Counted from the first letter of the stretch, positions 45,801 to 55,372 are shown. The stretch: 64,000 bases of DNA from Brachycybe producta (GCA_036925085.1 JAUPFP010000122.1:1-64000); one strand, 5' to 3'. Notes: generated by a model not told the origin, from the sequence alone. Translations and numbers: made by a program.

Positions 45801-45858
45801 GAGAGTTAGAACCAGCAAGGCCGACCCTGCTGCTTGCGGGATAAGGTACAGGAAATGA
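42757..45858 (+). CDS. RTE endonuclease-reverse transcriptase polyprotein
   Basis: 1033 residues, no internal stop or frameshift. N-terminal APE-like endonuclease, about residues 85-325: TWNIG (N92), LQETRW (E119), SAYGPQ, GGDFNGH (D224, N226), QIDLF (D291) and GQHRLV (H318), the expected catalytic set for nicking target DNA. A Lys/Arg-rich linker follows at 410-470. Reverse transcriptase spans about 545-830: LGPDGIP (D559), NYRGIKL, FGFMPGKST, motif A FIDLEKAYDRVP (D682), HQGSALSPYLF, catalytic FADD (D773, D774), then KYLGSVLQDDG. The C-terminal part (NRLRWFGHVLR, GRGRPKQTW) is typical of this clade. There is no RNase H and no zinc knuckle. The first ATG is at 42757; later Met residues (M21, M22) are possible starts. 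The stop overlaps the TGA tail. Related frames are often misannotated in animal genomes as craniofacial development protein 2-like. Confidence 0.93.
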   Translation: MQKWRVDVRLAAGCKDLPKHMMLVRNSFPNMARASPAISDAQLQRPVVVTNWQGLPHSGRVGLKKRVQHQQQGGLRSSGRSGGTKLRFGTWNIGSLTGKTRELSSVLKARRINVACLQETRWKGDKSRDIGDGYKLIYASSEEGRNGVGIVLDQELRHSVVEVRRINSRLLVVKVVWGGIVINVVSAYGPQVGLDTARKLEFWEQFDDLMLGLSRKERVIIGGDFNGHVGRGREGYEEVHGGWGYGERNKAGESILEAAVAHKLILANTLFQKREEHLITFKSRAGESQIDLFMIRSEDRNECKDCKVIPSENLAGQHRLVVLDLKPRGAKQVVRHRGETAIRWWALPDKVEEFKKMAGKIAWDLDGTAGELWTRVAQQIRDCGNEVLGTVRVGGSRLDRETWWWDEEVQMAVKKKKDAFKTWWHDGSREAQIEYKRAKIEAKQQVAIAKHKKYADMYAKLGTRAGEMAVYRLARAQENKGRDIEKVVSVKDNGGKVLWGREPVRNRWGEYFSKLMNEGVEHEPFTGRNNDREEVEQVRAEEIVQALRKMKLGKALGPDGIPVEVWKVLGNVAISWLTKLFNRLAMGDRMPGAWRDSWLVPIFKGKGDVQECGNYRGIKLMSHTMKLWERVIEARLRGKTAIGGSQFGFMPGKSTMHPIFAVRQVIEKFRAAKKDLHMVFIDLEKAYDRVPRTLLWEVLQKKGVGDSYIDMVRDMYRDARTSVKTAWGFSDSLSVRIGVHQGSALSPYLFILVLDELLAGVRQEVPWCMLFADDIVLVGESKSELEIRLEETRNALESKGLKISRAKTEYMKFHWDGKEQLNEGIRLGDSLMQQVHDFKYLGSVLQDDGSLDLDITNRIKAGWHRWRQASGVLCDRKLPIKLKGKFYRTVVRPAMLYGSECWAIKKVHEDRMQVAEMRMLRFMSGVTRRDRIRNDFIRGSVGVTNIVEKMQENRLRWFGHVLRSREDGLLRQAMNLDLGIKRGRGRPKQTWDVVVKRDMVARGVTGGLVQNRNEWRVRTSKADPAACGIRYRK

Positions 45859-45865
45859 TGATGAT
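45856..45865 (+). repeat. RTE 3' terminal (TGA)n tail containing the stop codon
   Basis: tgatgatgat directly after the last Lys codon. The first TGA is the stop, leaving a 3' untranslated part of only 6-7 nt. Short tandem repeats at the 3' end are a hallmark of RTE elements. Confidence 0.8.
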
Positions 45866-45879
45866 GGGCCCAGTCAGTA
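45865..45879 (+). repeat. Target-site duplication, right copy
   Basis: Identical to 42597-42611. The first t may belong to the element's tail, so the duplication is 14 or 15 bp. Confidence 0.93.
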
Positions 45880-45921
45880 CTTGGATGGGTGACTGCCTGG
45901 GAATACTGGGTGTTGTTGGCA
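45865..45921 (+). pseudogene. 5S rRNA-like copy 140, 3' part (positions 63-119)
   Basis: Begins with the second copy of the 15-bp target duplication and continues through box C to ggcat and a T7 run. It has no 5' half of the gene. Confidence 0.88.
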
Positions 45922-46107
45922 TAATTTTTTTCTATTTTTTAAATAATGGGAATCATATATTAATAACTGGCATGATAAAATTGAACACTTATTTTATATA
46001 AATAACTGAAAATGCACACAATAATAGTTAACTGTAATAAGTATTTTTTGAAGTGGAGAGTTAACTTATTTAGATCTTTCGAAAGTTGAACTTGTACATT
46101 TTCGGGT

Positions 46108-46226
46108 GTCAACGGCCATACCATGTTGAACACACTGGTTCTCATCTGATCACCAAAGTTAAGCAACATTGGGCCCAGTCAGTACTTGGATTGGTGACTG
46201 CCTGGGAATACTGGGTGTTGTTGGTG
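46108..46226 (+). rRNA. 5S rRNA-like copy 141
   Basis: cggcc; ctgatc; ggattgg; preceded by ttttcgggt; ggtgt. Confidence 0.75.
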
Positions 46227-46411
46227 TATTTCTTTTCATTTTTTAAATAATGGGAATCATCTATTAATAACTGGCATGATAAAATTGAACACTTATTTTA
46301 TATAAATAACTGAAAATGCACACAATAATAGTTAACTGTAATAAGTATTTTTTTGAAGTGGAGAGTTAACTTATTTAGATCTTTCGAAAGTTGAACTTGT
46401 ACATTTTGGGT

Positions 46412-46530
46412 GTCAACAGCCATACCATGTTGAACACACTGGTTCTTATCCTATCACCAAAGTTAAGCAACATTGGGCCCAGTCAGTACTTGGATGGGTG
46501 ACTGCCTGGTAATACTGGGTGTTGTTGGCA
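46412..46530 (+). rRNA. 5S rRNA-like copy 142
   Basis: cagcc; ttcttatcctatc; ctggtaatac; ggcat. Confidence 0.75.
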
Positions 46531-46716
46531 TAATTTTTTTCTATTTTTTAAATAATGGGAATCATATATTAATAACTGGCATGATAAAATTGAACACTTA
46601 TTTTATATAAATAACTGAAAATGCACACAATAATAGTTAACTGTAATAAGTATTTTTTGAAGTGGAGAGTTAACTTATTTAGATCTTTCGAAAGTTGAAC
46701 TTGTACATTTTGGGGT

Positions 46717-46835
46717 GTCAACGGCCATACCATGTTGAACACACTGGTTCTCATCTGATCACCAAAGTTAAGCAACATTGGGCCCAGTCAGTACTTGGAT
46801 TGGTGACTGCCTGGGAATACTGGGTGTTGTTGGTG
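46717..46835 (+). rRNA. 5S rRNA-like copy 143
   Basis: cggcc; ctgatc; ggattgg; ggtgt. Confidence 0.77.
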
Positions 46836-47021
46836 TATTTCTTTTCATTTTTTAAATAATGGGAATCATCTATTAATAACTGGCATGATAAAATTGAACA
46901 CTTATTTTATATAAATAACTGAAAATGCACACAATAATAGTTAACTGTAATAAGTATTTTTTTGAAGTGGAGAGTTAACTTATTTAGATCTTTCGAAAGT
47001 TGAACTTGTACGTTTTGGGGT

Positions 47022-47140
47022 GTCAACGGCTATACCATGTTGAACACACTGGTTCTCATCTGATCACCAAAGTTAAGCAACATTGGGCCCAGTCAGTACT
47101 TGGATTGGTGACTGCCTGGGAATACTGGGTGTTGTTGGTG
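47022..47140 (+). rRNA. 5S rRNA-like copy 144
   Basis: cggct; ctgatc; ggattgg; ggtgt. Confidence 0.75.
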
Positions 47141-47325
47141 TATTTCTTTTCATTTTTTAAATGATGTTAATCATCTATTAATAACTGGCATGATAAAATT
47201 GAACACTTATTTTATATAAATAACTGAAAATGCACACAATAATAGTTAACTGTAATAAGTATTTTTTGAAGTGGAGAGTTAACTTATTTAGATCTTTCGA
47301 AAGTTGAACTTGTACAGTTTCGGGT

Positions 47326-47444
47326 GTCAACGACCATACCATGTTGAACGCACTGGTTCTCATCTGATCAGCAAAGTTAAGCAACATTGGGCCCAGTCAG
47401 TACTTGGATGGGTGACTGCCTGGGAATACTGTGTGTTGTTGGCA
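47326..47444 (+). rRNA. 5S rRNA-like copy 145
   Basis: cgacc; ctgatcagc; ggatggg; ggcat. Its start matches copy 131 and its end copy 132, so it looks like an unequal-exchange joint. Confidence 0.77.
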
Positions 47445-47630
47445 TAATTTTTTTCTATTTTTTAAATAATGGGAATCATATATTAATAACTGGCATGATA
47501 AAATTGAACACTTATTTTATATAAATAACTGAAAATTCACACAATAATAGTCAACTGTAATAAGTATTTTTTGAAGTGGAGAGTTAACTTATTTAGATCT
47601 TACGAAAGTTGAACTTGTACATTTTGGGGT

Positions 47631-47749
47631 GTCAACGGCCATACCATGTTGAACACACTGGTTCTCATCCGATCACCAAAGTTAAGCGACGTTTTGCCCA
47701 GTCAGTACTTGGATGGGTGACTGCCTGGGAATACTGGGTGTTGTTGGTG
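47631..47749 (+). rRNA. 5S rRNA-like copy 146
   Basis: cggcc; ccgatc; gcgacgttttgcc; ggtgt. Confidence 0.73.
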
Positions 47750-47935
47750 TATTTCTTTTGATTTTTTAAATAATGGGAATCATCTATTAATAACTGGCAT
47801 GATAAAATTGAACACTTATTTTATATAAATAACTGAAAATGCACACAATAATAGTTAACTGTAATAAGTATTTTTTTGAAGTGGAGAGTTAACTTATTTA
47901 GATCTTTCGAAAGTTGAACTTGTACATTTTGGGGT

Positions 47936-48054
47936 GTCAACGGCCATACCATGTTGAACACACTGGTTCTCATCCGATCACCAAAGTTACGCAACATTGG
48001 GCCCAGTCAGTACTTGGACTGGTGACTGCCTGGGAATACTGGGTGTTGTTGGTG
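47936..48054 (+). rRNA. 5S rRNA-like copy 147
   Basis: cggcc; ccgatc; gttacgcaac; ggactgg; ggtgt. Confidence 0.75.
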
Positions 48055-48240
48055 TATTTCTTTTCATTTTTTAAATAATGGGAATCATCTATTAATAACT
48101 GGCATGATAAAATTGAACACTTATTTTATATAAATAACTGAAAATGCACACAATAATAGTTAACTGTAATAAGTATTTTTTTGAAGTGGAGAGTTAACTT
48201 ATTTAGATCTTTCGAAAGTTGAACTTGTACATTTTGGGGT

Positions 48241-48359
48241 GTCAACGGCCATACCATTTTGAACACACTGGTTCTCATCTGATCACCAAACTTAAGCAAC
48301 ATTGGGCCCAGTCAGTACTTGGATGGGTGACTGCCTGGGAATACTGTGTGTTGTTGGCA
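48241..48359 (+). rRNA. 5S rRNA-like copy 148
   Basis: cggcc; accattttg; ctgatc; caaacttaag; ggcat. Confidence 0.75.
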
Positions 48360-48545
48360 TAATTTTTTTCTATTTTTTAAATAATGGGAATCATATATTA
48401 ATAACTGGCATGATAAAATTGAACACTTATTTTATATAAATAACTGAAAATGCACACAATAATAGTCAACTGTAATAAGTATTTTTTGAAGTATAGAGTT
48501 AACTTATTTAGATCTTTCGAAAGTTGAACTTGTACATTTCGGGGT

Positions 48546-48663
48546 GTCAACGGCCATACCATGTTGAACACACTGGTTCTCATCCGATCACCAAAGTTAA
48601 GCAACATTGGGCCCAGTCAGTACTTGGATGGTGACTGCCTGGGAATACTGGGTGTTGTTGGTG
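48546..48663 (+). rRNA. 5S rRNA-like copy 149
   Basis: cggcc; ccgatc; one G lost (ggatggtgac); ggtgt. Confidence 0.75.
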
Positions 48664-48849
48664 TATTTCTTTTCATTTTTTAAATAATGGGAATCATCTA
48701 TTAATAACTGGCAGGATAAAATTGAACACTTATTTTATATAAATAACTGAAAATGCACACAATAATAGTTAACTGTAATAAGTATTTTTTTGAAGTGGAG
48801 AGTTAACTTATTTAGATCTTTCGAAAGTTGAACTTGTACATTTTGGGGT

Positions 48850-48968
48850 GTCAACGGCTATACCATGTTGAACACACTGGTTCTCATCTGATCACCAAAG
48901 TTAAGCAACATTGGGCCCAGTCAGTACTTGGATTGGTGACTGCCTGGGAATACTGGGTGTTGTTGGTG
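48850..48968 (+). rRNA. 5S rRNA-like copy 150
   Basis: cggct; ctgatc; ggattgg; ggtgt. Confidence 0.75.
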
Positions 48969-49153
48969 TATTTCTTTTCATTTTTTAAATGATGTTAATC
49001 ATCTATTAATAACTGGCATGATAAAATTGAACACTTATTTTATATAAATAACTGAAAATGCACACAATAATAGTTAACTGTAATAAGTATTTTTTGAAGT
49101 GGAGAGTTAACTTATTTAGATCTTTCGAAAGTTGAACTTGTACATTTTGGGGT

Positions 49154-49272
49154 GTCAACGGCCATACCATGTTGAACACACTGGTTCTCATCCGATCACC
49201 AAAGTTAAGCAACATTGGGCCCAGTCAGTACTTAGATGGGTGACTGCCTGGGAATACTGGTTGTTGTTGGCA
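49154..49272 (+). rRNA. 5S rRNA-like copy 151
   Basis: cggcc; ccgatc; ttagatggg; ggcat. Confidence 0.8.
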
Positions 49273-49459
49273 TAATTTTTTTCTATTTTTTAAATAATGG
49301 GAATCACATATTAATAACTGGCATGATAAAATTGAACACTTATTTTATATAAATAACTGAAAATGCACACAATAATAGTTAACTGTAATAAGTATTTTTT
49401 TGAAGTGGAGAGTTAACTTATTTAGAGCTTTCGAAAGTTGAACTTGTACATTTTGGGGT

Positions 49460-49578
49460 GTCAACGGCCATACCATGTTGAACACACTGGTTCTCCTCCG
49501 ATCACCAAAGTTAAGCAACATTGGGCCCAGTCAGTACTTGGACTGGTGACTGCCTGGGAATACTGGGTGTTGTTGGTG
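49460..49578 (+). rRNA. 5S rRNA-like copy 152
   Basis: cggcc; ctcctccgatc; ggactgg; ggtgt. Confidence 0.77.
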
Positions 49579-49764
49579 TATTTCTTTTCATTTTTTAAAT
49601 AATGGGAATCATCTATTAATAACTGGCATGATAAAATTGAACACTTATTTTATATAAATAACTGAAAATGCACACAATAATAGTTAACTGTAATAAGTAT
49701 TTTTTTGAAGTGGAGAGTTAACTTATTTAGATCTTTCGAAAGTTGAACTTGTACGTTTTGGGGT

Positions 49765-49883
49765 GTCAACGGCTATACCATGTTGAACACACTGGTTCTC
49801 ATCTGATCACCAAAGTTAAGCAACATTGGGCCCAGTCAGTACTTGGATTGGTGACTGCCTGGGAATACTGGGTGTTGTTGGTG
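49765..49883 (+). rRNA. 5S rRNA-like copy 153
   Basis: cggct; ctgatc; ggattgg; ggtgt. Confidence 0.75.
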
Positions 49884-50068
49884 TATTTCTTTTCATTTTT
49901 TAAATGATGTTAATCATCTATTAATAACTGGCATGATAAAATTGAACACTTATTTTATATAAATAACTGAAAATGCACACAATAATAGTTAACTGTAATA
50001 AGTATTTTTTGAAGTGGAGAGTTAACTTATTTAGATCTTTCGAAAGTTGAACTTGTACATTTTCGGGT

Positions 50069-50187
50069 GTCAACGACCATACCATGTTGAACACACTGGT
50101 TCTCATCTGATCACCAAAGTTAAGCAACATTGGGCCCAGTCAGTACTTGGATTGGTGACTGCCTGGGAATACTGGGTGTTGTTGGTG
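50069..50187 (+). rRNA. 5S rRNA-like copy 154
   Basis: cgacc; ctgatc; ggattgg; ggtgt. Confidence 0.75.
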
Positions 50188-50373
50188 TATTTCTTTTCAT
50201 TTTTTAAATAATGGGAATCATCTATTAATAACTGGCATGATAAAATTGAACACTTATTTTATATAAATAACTGAAAATGCACACAATAATAGTTAACTGT
50301 AATAAGTATTTTTTTGAAGTGGAGAGTTAACTTATTTAGATCTTACGAAAGTTGAACTTGTACATTTTGGGGT

Positions 50374-50492
50374 GTCAACGGCCATACCATGTTGAACACA
50401 CTGGTTCTCATCCGATCACCAAAGTTAAGCGACGTTTTGCCCAGTCAGTACTTGGATGGGTGACTGCCTGGGAATACTGTGTGTTGTTGGCA
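50374..50492 (+). rRNA. 5S rRNA-like copy 155
   Basis: cggcc; ccgatc; gcgacgttttgcc; ggcat. Confidence 0.73.
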
Positions 50493-50679
50493 TAATTTTT
50501 TTCTATTTTTTAAATAATGGGAATCATATATTAATAACTGGCATGATAAAATTGAACACTTATTTTATATAAATAACTGAAAATGCACACTATAATAGTT
50601 AACTGTAATAAGTATTTTTTTGAAGTGGAGAGTTAACTTATTTAGATCTTTCGAAAGTTGAACTTGTACATTTTGGGGT

Positions 50680-50798
50680 GTCAATGGCCATACCATGTTG
50701 AACACACTGGTTCTCATCTGATCACCAAAGTTAAGCAACATTGGGCCCAGTCAGTACTTGGATGGGTGACTGCCTGGGAATACTGTGTGTTGTTGGCA
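50680..50798 (+). rRNA. 5S rRNA-like copy 156
   Basis: tggcc; ctgatc; ctgtgtg; ggcat. Confidence 0.8.
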
Positions 50799-50984
50799 TA
50801 ATTTTTTTCTATTTTTTAAATAATGGGAATCATATATTAATAACTGGCATGATAAAATTGAACACTTATTTTATATAAATAACTGAAAATGCACACAATA
50901 ATAGTCAACTGTAATAAGTATTTTTTGAAGTGGAGAGTTAACTTATTTAGATCTTACGAAAGTTGAACTTGTACATTTTGGGGT

Positions 50985-51104
50985 GTCAATGGCCATACCA
51001 TGTTGAACACACTGGTTCTCATCCGATCACCAAAGTTAAGCGACATTTTGCAAAAGTCAGTACTTGGATGGGTGACTGCCTGGGAATACTGGGTGTTGTT
51101 GGTG
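50985..51104 (+). rRNA. 5S rRNA-like copy 157
   Basis: tggcc; ccgatc; gcgacattttgcaaaag with one extra base; ggtgt. Confidence 0.7.
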
Positions 51105-51290
51105 TATTTCTTTTCATTTTTTAAATAATGGGAATCATCTATTAATAACTGGCATGATAAAATTGAACACTTATTTTATATAAATAACTGAAAATGCACA
51201 CTATAATAGTTAACTGTAATAAGTATTTTTTTGAAGTGGAGAGTTAACTTATTTAGATCTTTCGAAAGTTGAACTTGTACATTTTGGCGT

Positions 51291-51409
51291 GTCAACGGCT
51301 ATACCATGTTGAACACACTGGTTCTCATCCGATCACCAAAGTGAAGCAACATTTGGCACAGTCAGTACTTGGATGGGTGACTGCCTGGGAATACTGGGTG
51401 TTGTTGGCA
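51291..51409 (+). rRNA. 5S rRNA-like copy 158
   Basis: cggct; ccgatc; gtgaagc; catttggcacag; ggcat. Confidence 0.73.
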
Positions 51410-51596
51410 TAATTTTTTTTCTATTTTTTAAATAATGGGAATCATATATTAATATCTGGCATGATAAAATTAAACACTTATTTTATATAAATAACTGAAA
51501 ATGCACACAATAATAGTTAACTGTAATAAGTATTTTTTGAAGTGGAGAGTTAACTTATTTAGATCTTTTGAAAGTTGAACTTGTACATTTTGGGGT

Positions 51597-51715
51597 GTCA
51601 ACGGCCATACCATGTTGAACACACTGGTTCTCATCCGATCACCAAAGTTAAGCAACATTGGACCCAGTCAGTACTTGGATGGGTGACTGCCTGGGAATAC
51701 TGGGTGTTGTTGTCA
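51597..51715 (+). rRNA. 5S rRNA-like copy 159
   Basis: cggcc; ccgatc; ttggacccag; end tgtcat. Confidence 0.75.
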
Positions 51716-51901
51716 TAATTTTTTTCTATTTTTTAAATAATGGGAATCATATATTAATAACTGGCATGATAAAATTGAACACTTATTTTATATAAATAAC
51801 TGAAAATGCACACAATAATAGTTAACTGTAATAAGTATTTTTTGAAGTGGAGAGTTAACTTATTTAGATCTTTCGAAAGTTGAACTTGTACATTTTGGGG
51901 T

Positions 51902-52020
51902 GTCAACGGCCATACCATGTTGAACACACTGGTTCTCATCCGATCACCAAAGTTAAGCAACATTGGGCCCAGTCAGTACTTGGACTGGTGACTGCCTGGG
52001 AATACTGGGTGTTGTTGGTG
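51902..52020 (+). rRNA. 5S rRNA-like copy 160
   Basis: cggcc; ccgatc; ggactgg; ggtgt. Confidence 0.77.
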
Positions 52021-52206
52021 TATTTCTTTTCATTTTTTAAATAATGGGAATCATCTATTAATAACTGGCATGATAAAATTGAACACTTATTTTATATAAA
52101 TAACTGAAAATGCACACAATAATAGTTAACTGTAATAAGTATTTTTTTGAAGTGGAGAGTTAACTTAATTAGATCTTTCGAAAGTTGAACTTGTACATTT
52201 TGGGGT

Positions 52207-52325
52207 GTCAACGGCCATACCATGTTGAACACACTGGTTCTCATCCGATCACCAAAGTTAAGCAACATTGGGCCCAGTCAGTACTTGGACTGGTGACTGC
52301 CTGGGAATACTGGGTGTTGTTGGTG
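52207..52325 (+). rRNA. 5S rRNA-like copy 161
   Basis: cggcc; ccgatc; ggactgg; ggtgt. Confidence 0.77.
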
Positions 52326-52510
52326 TATTTCTTTTCATTTTTTAAATAATGGGAATCATCTATTAATAACTGGCATGATAAAATTGAACACTTATTTTAT
52401 ATAAATAACTGAAAATGCACACAATAATAGTCAACTGTAATAAGTATTTTTTGAAGTGGAGAGTTAACTTATTTAGATCTTTCGAAAGTTGAACTTGTAC
52501 ATTTTGGGGT

Positions 52511-52629
52511 GTCAACGGCCATACCATGTTGAACACACTGGTTCTCATCCGATCACCAAAGTTAAGCAACATTGGGCCCAGTCAGTACTTGGATGGGTGA
52601 CTGCCTGGGAATACTGGGTGTTGTTGGTG
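52511..52629 (+). rRNA. 5S rRNA-like copy 162
   Basis: cggcc; ccgatc; consensus body; ggtgt. Confidence 0.83.
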
Positions 52630-52815
52630 TATTTCTTTTCATTTTTTAAATAATGGGAATCATCTATTGATAACTGGCATGATAAAATTGAACAAGTATT
52701 TTATATAAATAACTGAAAATGCACACAATAATAGTTAACTGTAATAAGTATTTTTTTGAAGTGGAGAGTTAACTTATTTAGATCTTTCGAAAGTTTAACT
52801 TGTACTTTTTGGGGT

Positions 52816-52934
52816 GTGAACGGCTATACCATGTTGAACACACTGGTTCTCATCTGATCACCAAAGTTAATCAACATTGGGCCCAGTCAGTACTTGGATT
52901 GGTGACTGCCTGGGAATACTGGGTGTTGTTGGTG
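52816..52934 (+). rRNA. 5S rRNA-like copy 163
   Basis: gtgaacggct; ctgatc; gttaatcaac; ggattgg; ggtgt. Confidence 0.73.
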
Positions 52935-53120
52935 TATTTCTTTTCATTTTTTAAATGATGTTAATCATCTATTAATAACTGGCATGATAAAATTGAACAC
53001 TTATTTTATATAAATAACTGAAAATGCACACAATAATAGTTAACTGTAATAAGTATTTTTTTGAAGTGGAGAGTTAACTTAATTAGATCTTTCGAAAGTT
53101 GAACTTGTACATTTTGGGGT

Positions 53121-53239
53121 GTCAACGGCCATACCATGTTGAACACACTGGTTCTCATCCGATCACCAAAGTTAAGCAACATTGGGCCCAGTCAGTACTT
53201 GGACTGGTGACTGCCTGGGAATACTGGGTGTTGTTGGTG
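53121..53239 (+). rRNA. 5S rRNA-like copy 164
   Basis: cggcc; ccgatc; ggactgg; ggtgt. Confidence 0.77.
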
Positions 53240-53424
53240 TATTTCTTTTCATTTTTTAAATAATGGGAATCATCTATTAATAACTGGCATGATAAAATTG
53301 AACACTTATTTTATATAAATAACTGAAAATGCACACAATAATAGTCAACTGTAATAAGTATTTTTTGAAGTGGAGAGTTAACTTATTTAGATCTTTCGAA
53401 AGTTGAACTTGTACATTTTGGGGT

Positions 53425-53543
53425 GTCAACGGCCATACCATGTTGAACACACTGGTTCTCATCCGATCACCAAAGTTAAGCAACATTGGGCCCAGTCAGT
53501 ACTTGGATGGGTGACTGCCTGGGAATACTGGGTGTTGTTGGTG
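53425..53543 (+). rRNA. 5S rRNA-like copy 165
   Basis: cggcc; ccgatc; consensus body; ggtgt. Confidence 0.83.
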
Positions 53544-53729
53544 TATTTCTTTTCATTTTTTAAATAATGGGAATCATCTATTGATAACTGGCATGATAAA
53601 ATTGAACAAGTATTTTATATAAATAACTGAAAATGCACACAATAATAGTTAACTGTAATAAGTATTTTTTTGAAGTGGAGAGTTAACTTATTTAGATCTT
53701 TCGAAAGTTTAACTTGTACTTTTTGGGGT

Positions 53730-53848
53730 GTGAACGGCTATACCATGTTGAACACACTGGTTCTCATCTGATCACCAAAGTTAATCAACATTGGGCCCAG
53801 TCAGTACTTGGATTGGTGACTGCCTGGGAATACTGGGTGTTGTTGGTG
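53730..53848 (+). rRNA. 5S rRNA-like copy 166
   Basis: gtgaacggct; ctgatc; gttaatcaac; ggattgg; ggtgt. Confidence 0.73.
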
Positions 53849-54033
53849 TATTTCTTTTCATTTTTTAAATGATGTTAATCATCTATTAATAACTGGCATG
53901 ATAAAATTGAACACTTATTTTATATAAATAACTGAAAATGCACACAATAATAGTTAACTGTAATAAGTATTTTTTGAAGTGGAGAGTTAACTTATTTAGA
54001 TCTTTCGAAAGTTGAACTTGTACATTTTGGGGT

Positions 54034-54152
54034 GTCAACGGCCATACCATGTTGAACACACTGGTTCTCATCCGATCACCAAAGTTAATCAACATTGGGC
54101 CCAGTCAGTACTTGGATGGGTGACTGCCTGGAAATACTGGGTGTTGTTGGTG
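54034..54152 (+). rRNA. 5S rRNA-like copy 167
   Basis: cggcc; ccgatc; gttaatcaac; ctggaaatac; ggtgt. Confidence 0.77.
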
Positions 54153-54338
54153 TATTTCTTTTCATTTTTTAAATAATGGGAATCATCTATTAATAACTGG
54201 CATGATAAAATTGAACACTTATTTTATATAAATAAATGAAAATGCACACTATAATAGTTAACTGTAATAAGTATTTTTTTGAAGTGGAGAGTTAACTTAT
54301 TTAGATCTTTCGAAAGTTGAACTTGTACATTTTGGGGT

Positions 54339-54457
54339 GTCAATGGCCATACCATGTTGAACACACTGGTTCTCATCTGATCACCAAAGTTAAGCAACAT
54401 TGGGCCCAGTCAGTACTTGGATGGGTGACTGCCTGGGAATACTGTGTGTTGTTGGCA
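54339..54457 (+). rRNA. 5S rRNA-like copy 168
   Basis: tggcc; ctgatc; ctgtgtg; ggcat. Confidence 0.8.
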
Positions 54458-54643
54458 TAATTTTTTTCTATTTTTTAAATAATGGGAATCATATATTAAT
54501 AACTGGCATGATAAAATTGAACACTTATTTTATATAAATAACTGAAAATGCACACAATAATAGTCAACTGTAATAAGTATTTTTTGAAGTGGAGAGTTAA
54601 CTTATTTAGATCTTACGAAAGTTGAACTTGTACATTTTGGGGT

Positions 54644-54762
54644 GTCAACGGCCATACCATGTTGAACACACTGGTTCTCATCCGATCACCAAAGTTAAGC
54701 GACATTTTGCCCAGTCAGTACTTGGATGGGTGACTGCCTGGGAATACTGGGTGTTGTTGGTG
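54644..54762 (+). rRNA. 5S rRNA-like copy 169
   Basis: cggcc; ccgatc; gcgacattttgcc; ggtgt. Confidence 0.75.
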
Positions 54763-54948
54763 TATTTCTTTTCATTTTTTAAATAATGGGAGTCATCTAT
54801 TAATAACTGGCATGATAAAATTGAAAAAGTATTTTATATAAATAACTGAAAATGCACACAATAATAGTTAACTGTAATAAGTATTTTTTTGAAGTGGAGA
54901 GTTAACTTATTTAGATCTTTCGAAAGTTTAACTTGTACTTTTTGGGGT

Positions 54949-55067
54949 GTGAACGGCTATACCATGTTGAACACACTGGTTCTCATCTGATCACCAAAGT
55001 TAATCAACATTGGGCCCAGTCAGTACTTGGATTGGTGACTGCCTGGGAATACTGGGTGTTGTTGGTG
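54949..55067 (+). rRNA. 5S rRNA-like copy 170
   Basis: gtgaacggct; ctgatc; gttaatcaac; ggattgg; ggtgt. Confidence 0.73.
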
Positions 55068-55253
55068 TATTTCTTTTCATTTTTTAAATGATGTTAATCA
55101 TCTATTAATAACTGGCATGATAAAATTGAACACTTATTTTATATAAATAACTGAAAATGCACACAATAATAGTTAACTGTAATAAGTATTTTTTTGAAGT
55201 GAAGAGTTAACTTATTTAGATCTTTCGAAAGTTGAACTTGTACATTTTGGGGT

Positions 55254-55372
55254 GTCAACGGCCATACCATGTTGAACACACTGGTTCTCATCCGATCACC
55301 AAAGTTAAGCAACATTGGGCCCAGTCAGTACTTGGACTGGTGACTGCCTGGGAATACTGGGTGTTGTTGGTG
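55254..55372 (+). rRNA. 5S rRNA-like copy 171
   Basis: cggcc; ccgatc; ggactgg; ggtgt. The solo LTR starts 77 bp downstream. Confidence 0.77.

Larger units (their letters stand above)
42612..45864 (+). mobile_element. RTE-clade non-LTR retrotransposon, apparently full length
   Basis: A 3253-bp insertion in a 5S copy. It carries a 145-bp GC-rich 5' leader, one long frame encoding an APE-type endonuclease and a reverse transcriptase, and a 3' end of short (TGA)n repeats. A perfect 15-bp direct repeat flanks it; 14 bp are certain, because the first t is also the last base of the tail. The size, single long frame, APE+RT order, no gag-like ORF1 and a simple-repeat 3' end fit RTE elements (known lengths about 3.2-3.3 kb). 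Transcription sense matches the 5S genes. Base composition and CpG content differ sharply from the array around it. Clade assignment rests on motif reading; a phylogeny was not run. Confidence 0.93.
37350..48359 (+). repeat. 14-unit (4.27-kb) duplication containing the RTE site
   Basis: Copies from 37350 to 39789 match copies from 41619 to 47326 with a constant offset of about 4269 bp after subtracting the RTE element and its duplication. After that one unit (the counterpart of 40094) is missing, and 40399, 40704 and 41009 match 47631, 47936 and 48241. Shared marks include tctgtactt, gactggatggg, catacgaacacc, aaaattcacac and gttacgcaac. The RTE element is in only one of the two blocks. Confidence 0.8.
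52207..54033 (+). repeat. Tandem three-unit duplication (914-bp period)
   Basis: 52207-53120 and 53121-54033 share the same three alleles in order, with rare changes (cttaattagat upstream, ttgataactgg, gaacaagtat, gtgaacggct). This looks like the most recent multi-unit duplication visible here. A related gtgaacggct copy follows at 54949. Confidence 0.85.

Noticed and set aside
43488..45818. Minus-strand frames opposite the RTE coding region (43488-44135, 44877-45188, 45414-45818 and others)
   Set aside because: Shadows of a strongly coding plus-strand frame with no recognisable domains.
42612..45864. Host gene annotated like a craniofacial development protein
   Set aside because: The frame has complete endonuclease and reverse transcriptase motifs, target duplications and a TGA tail; it is a retrotransposon frame.
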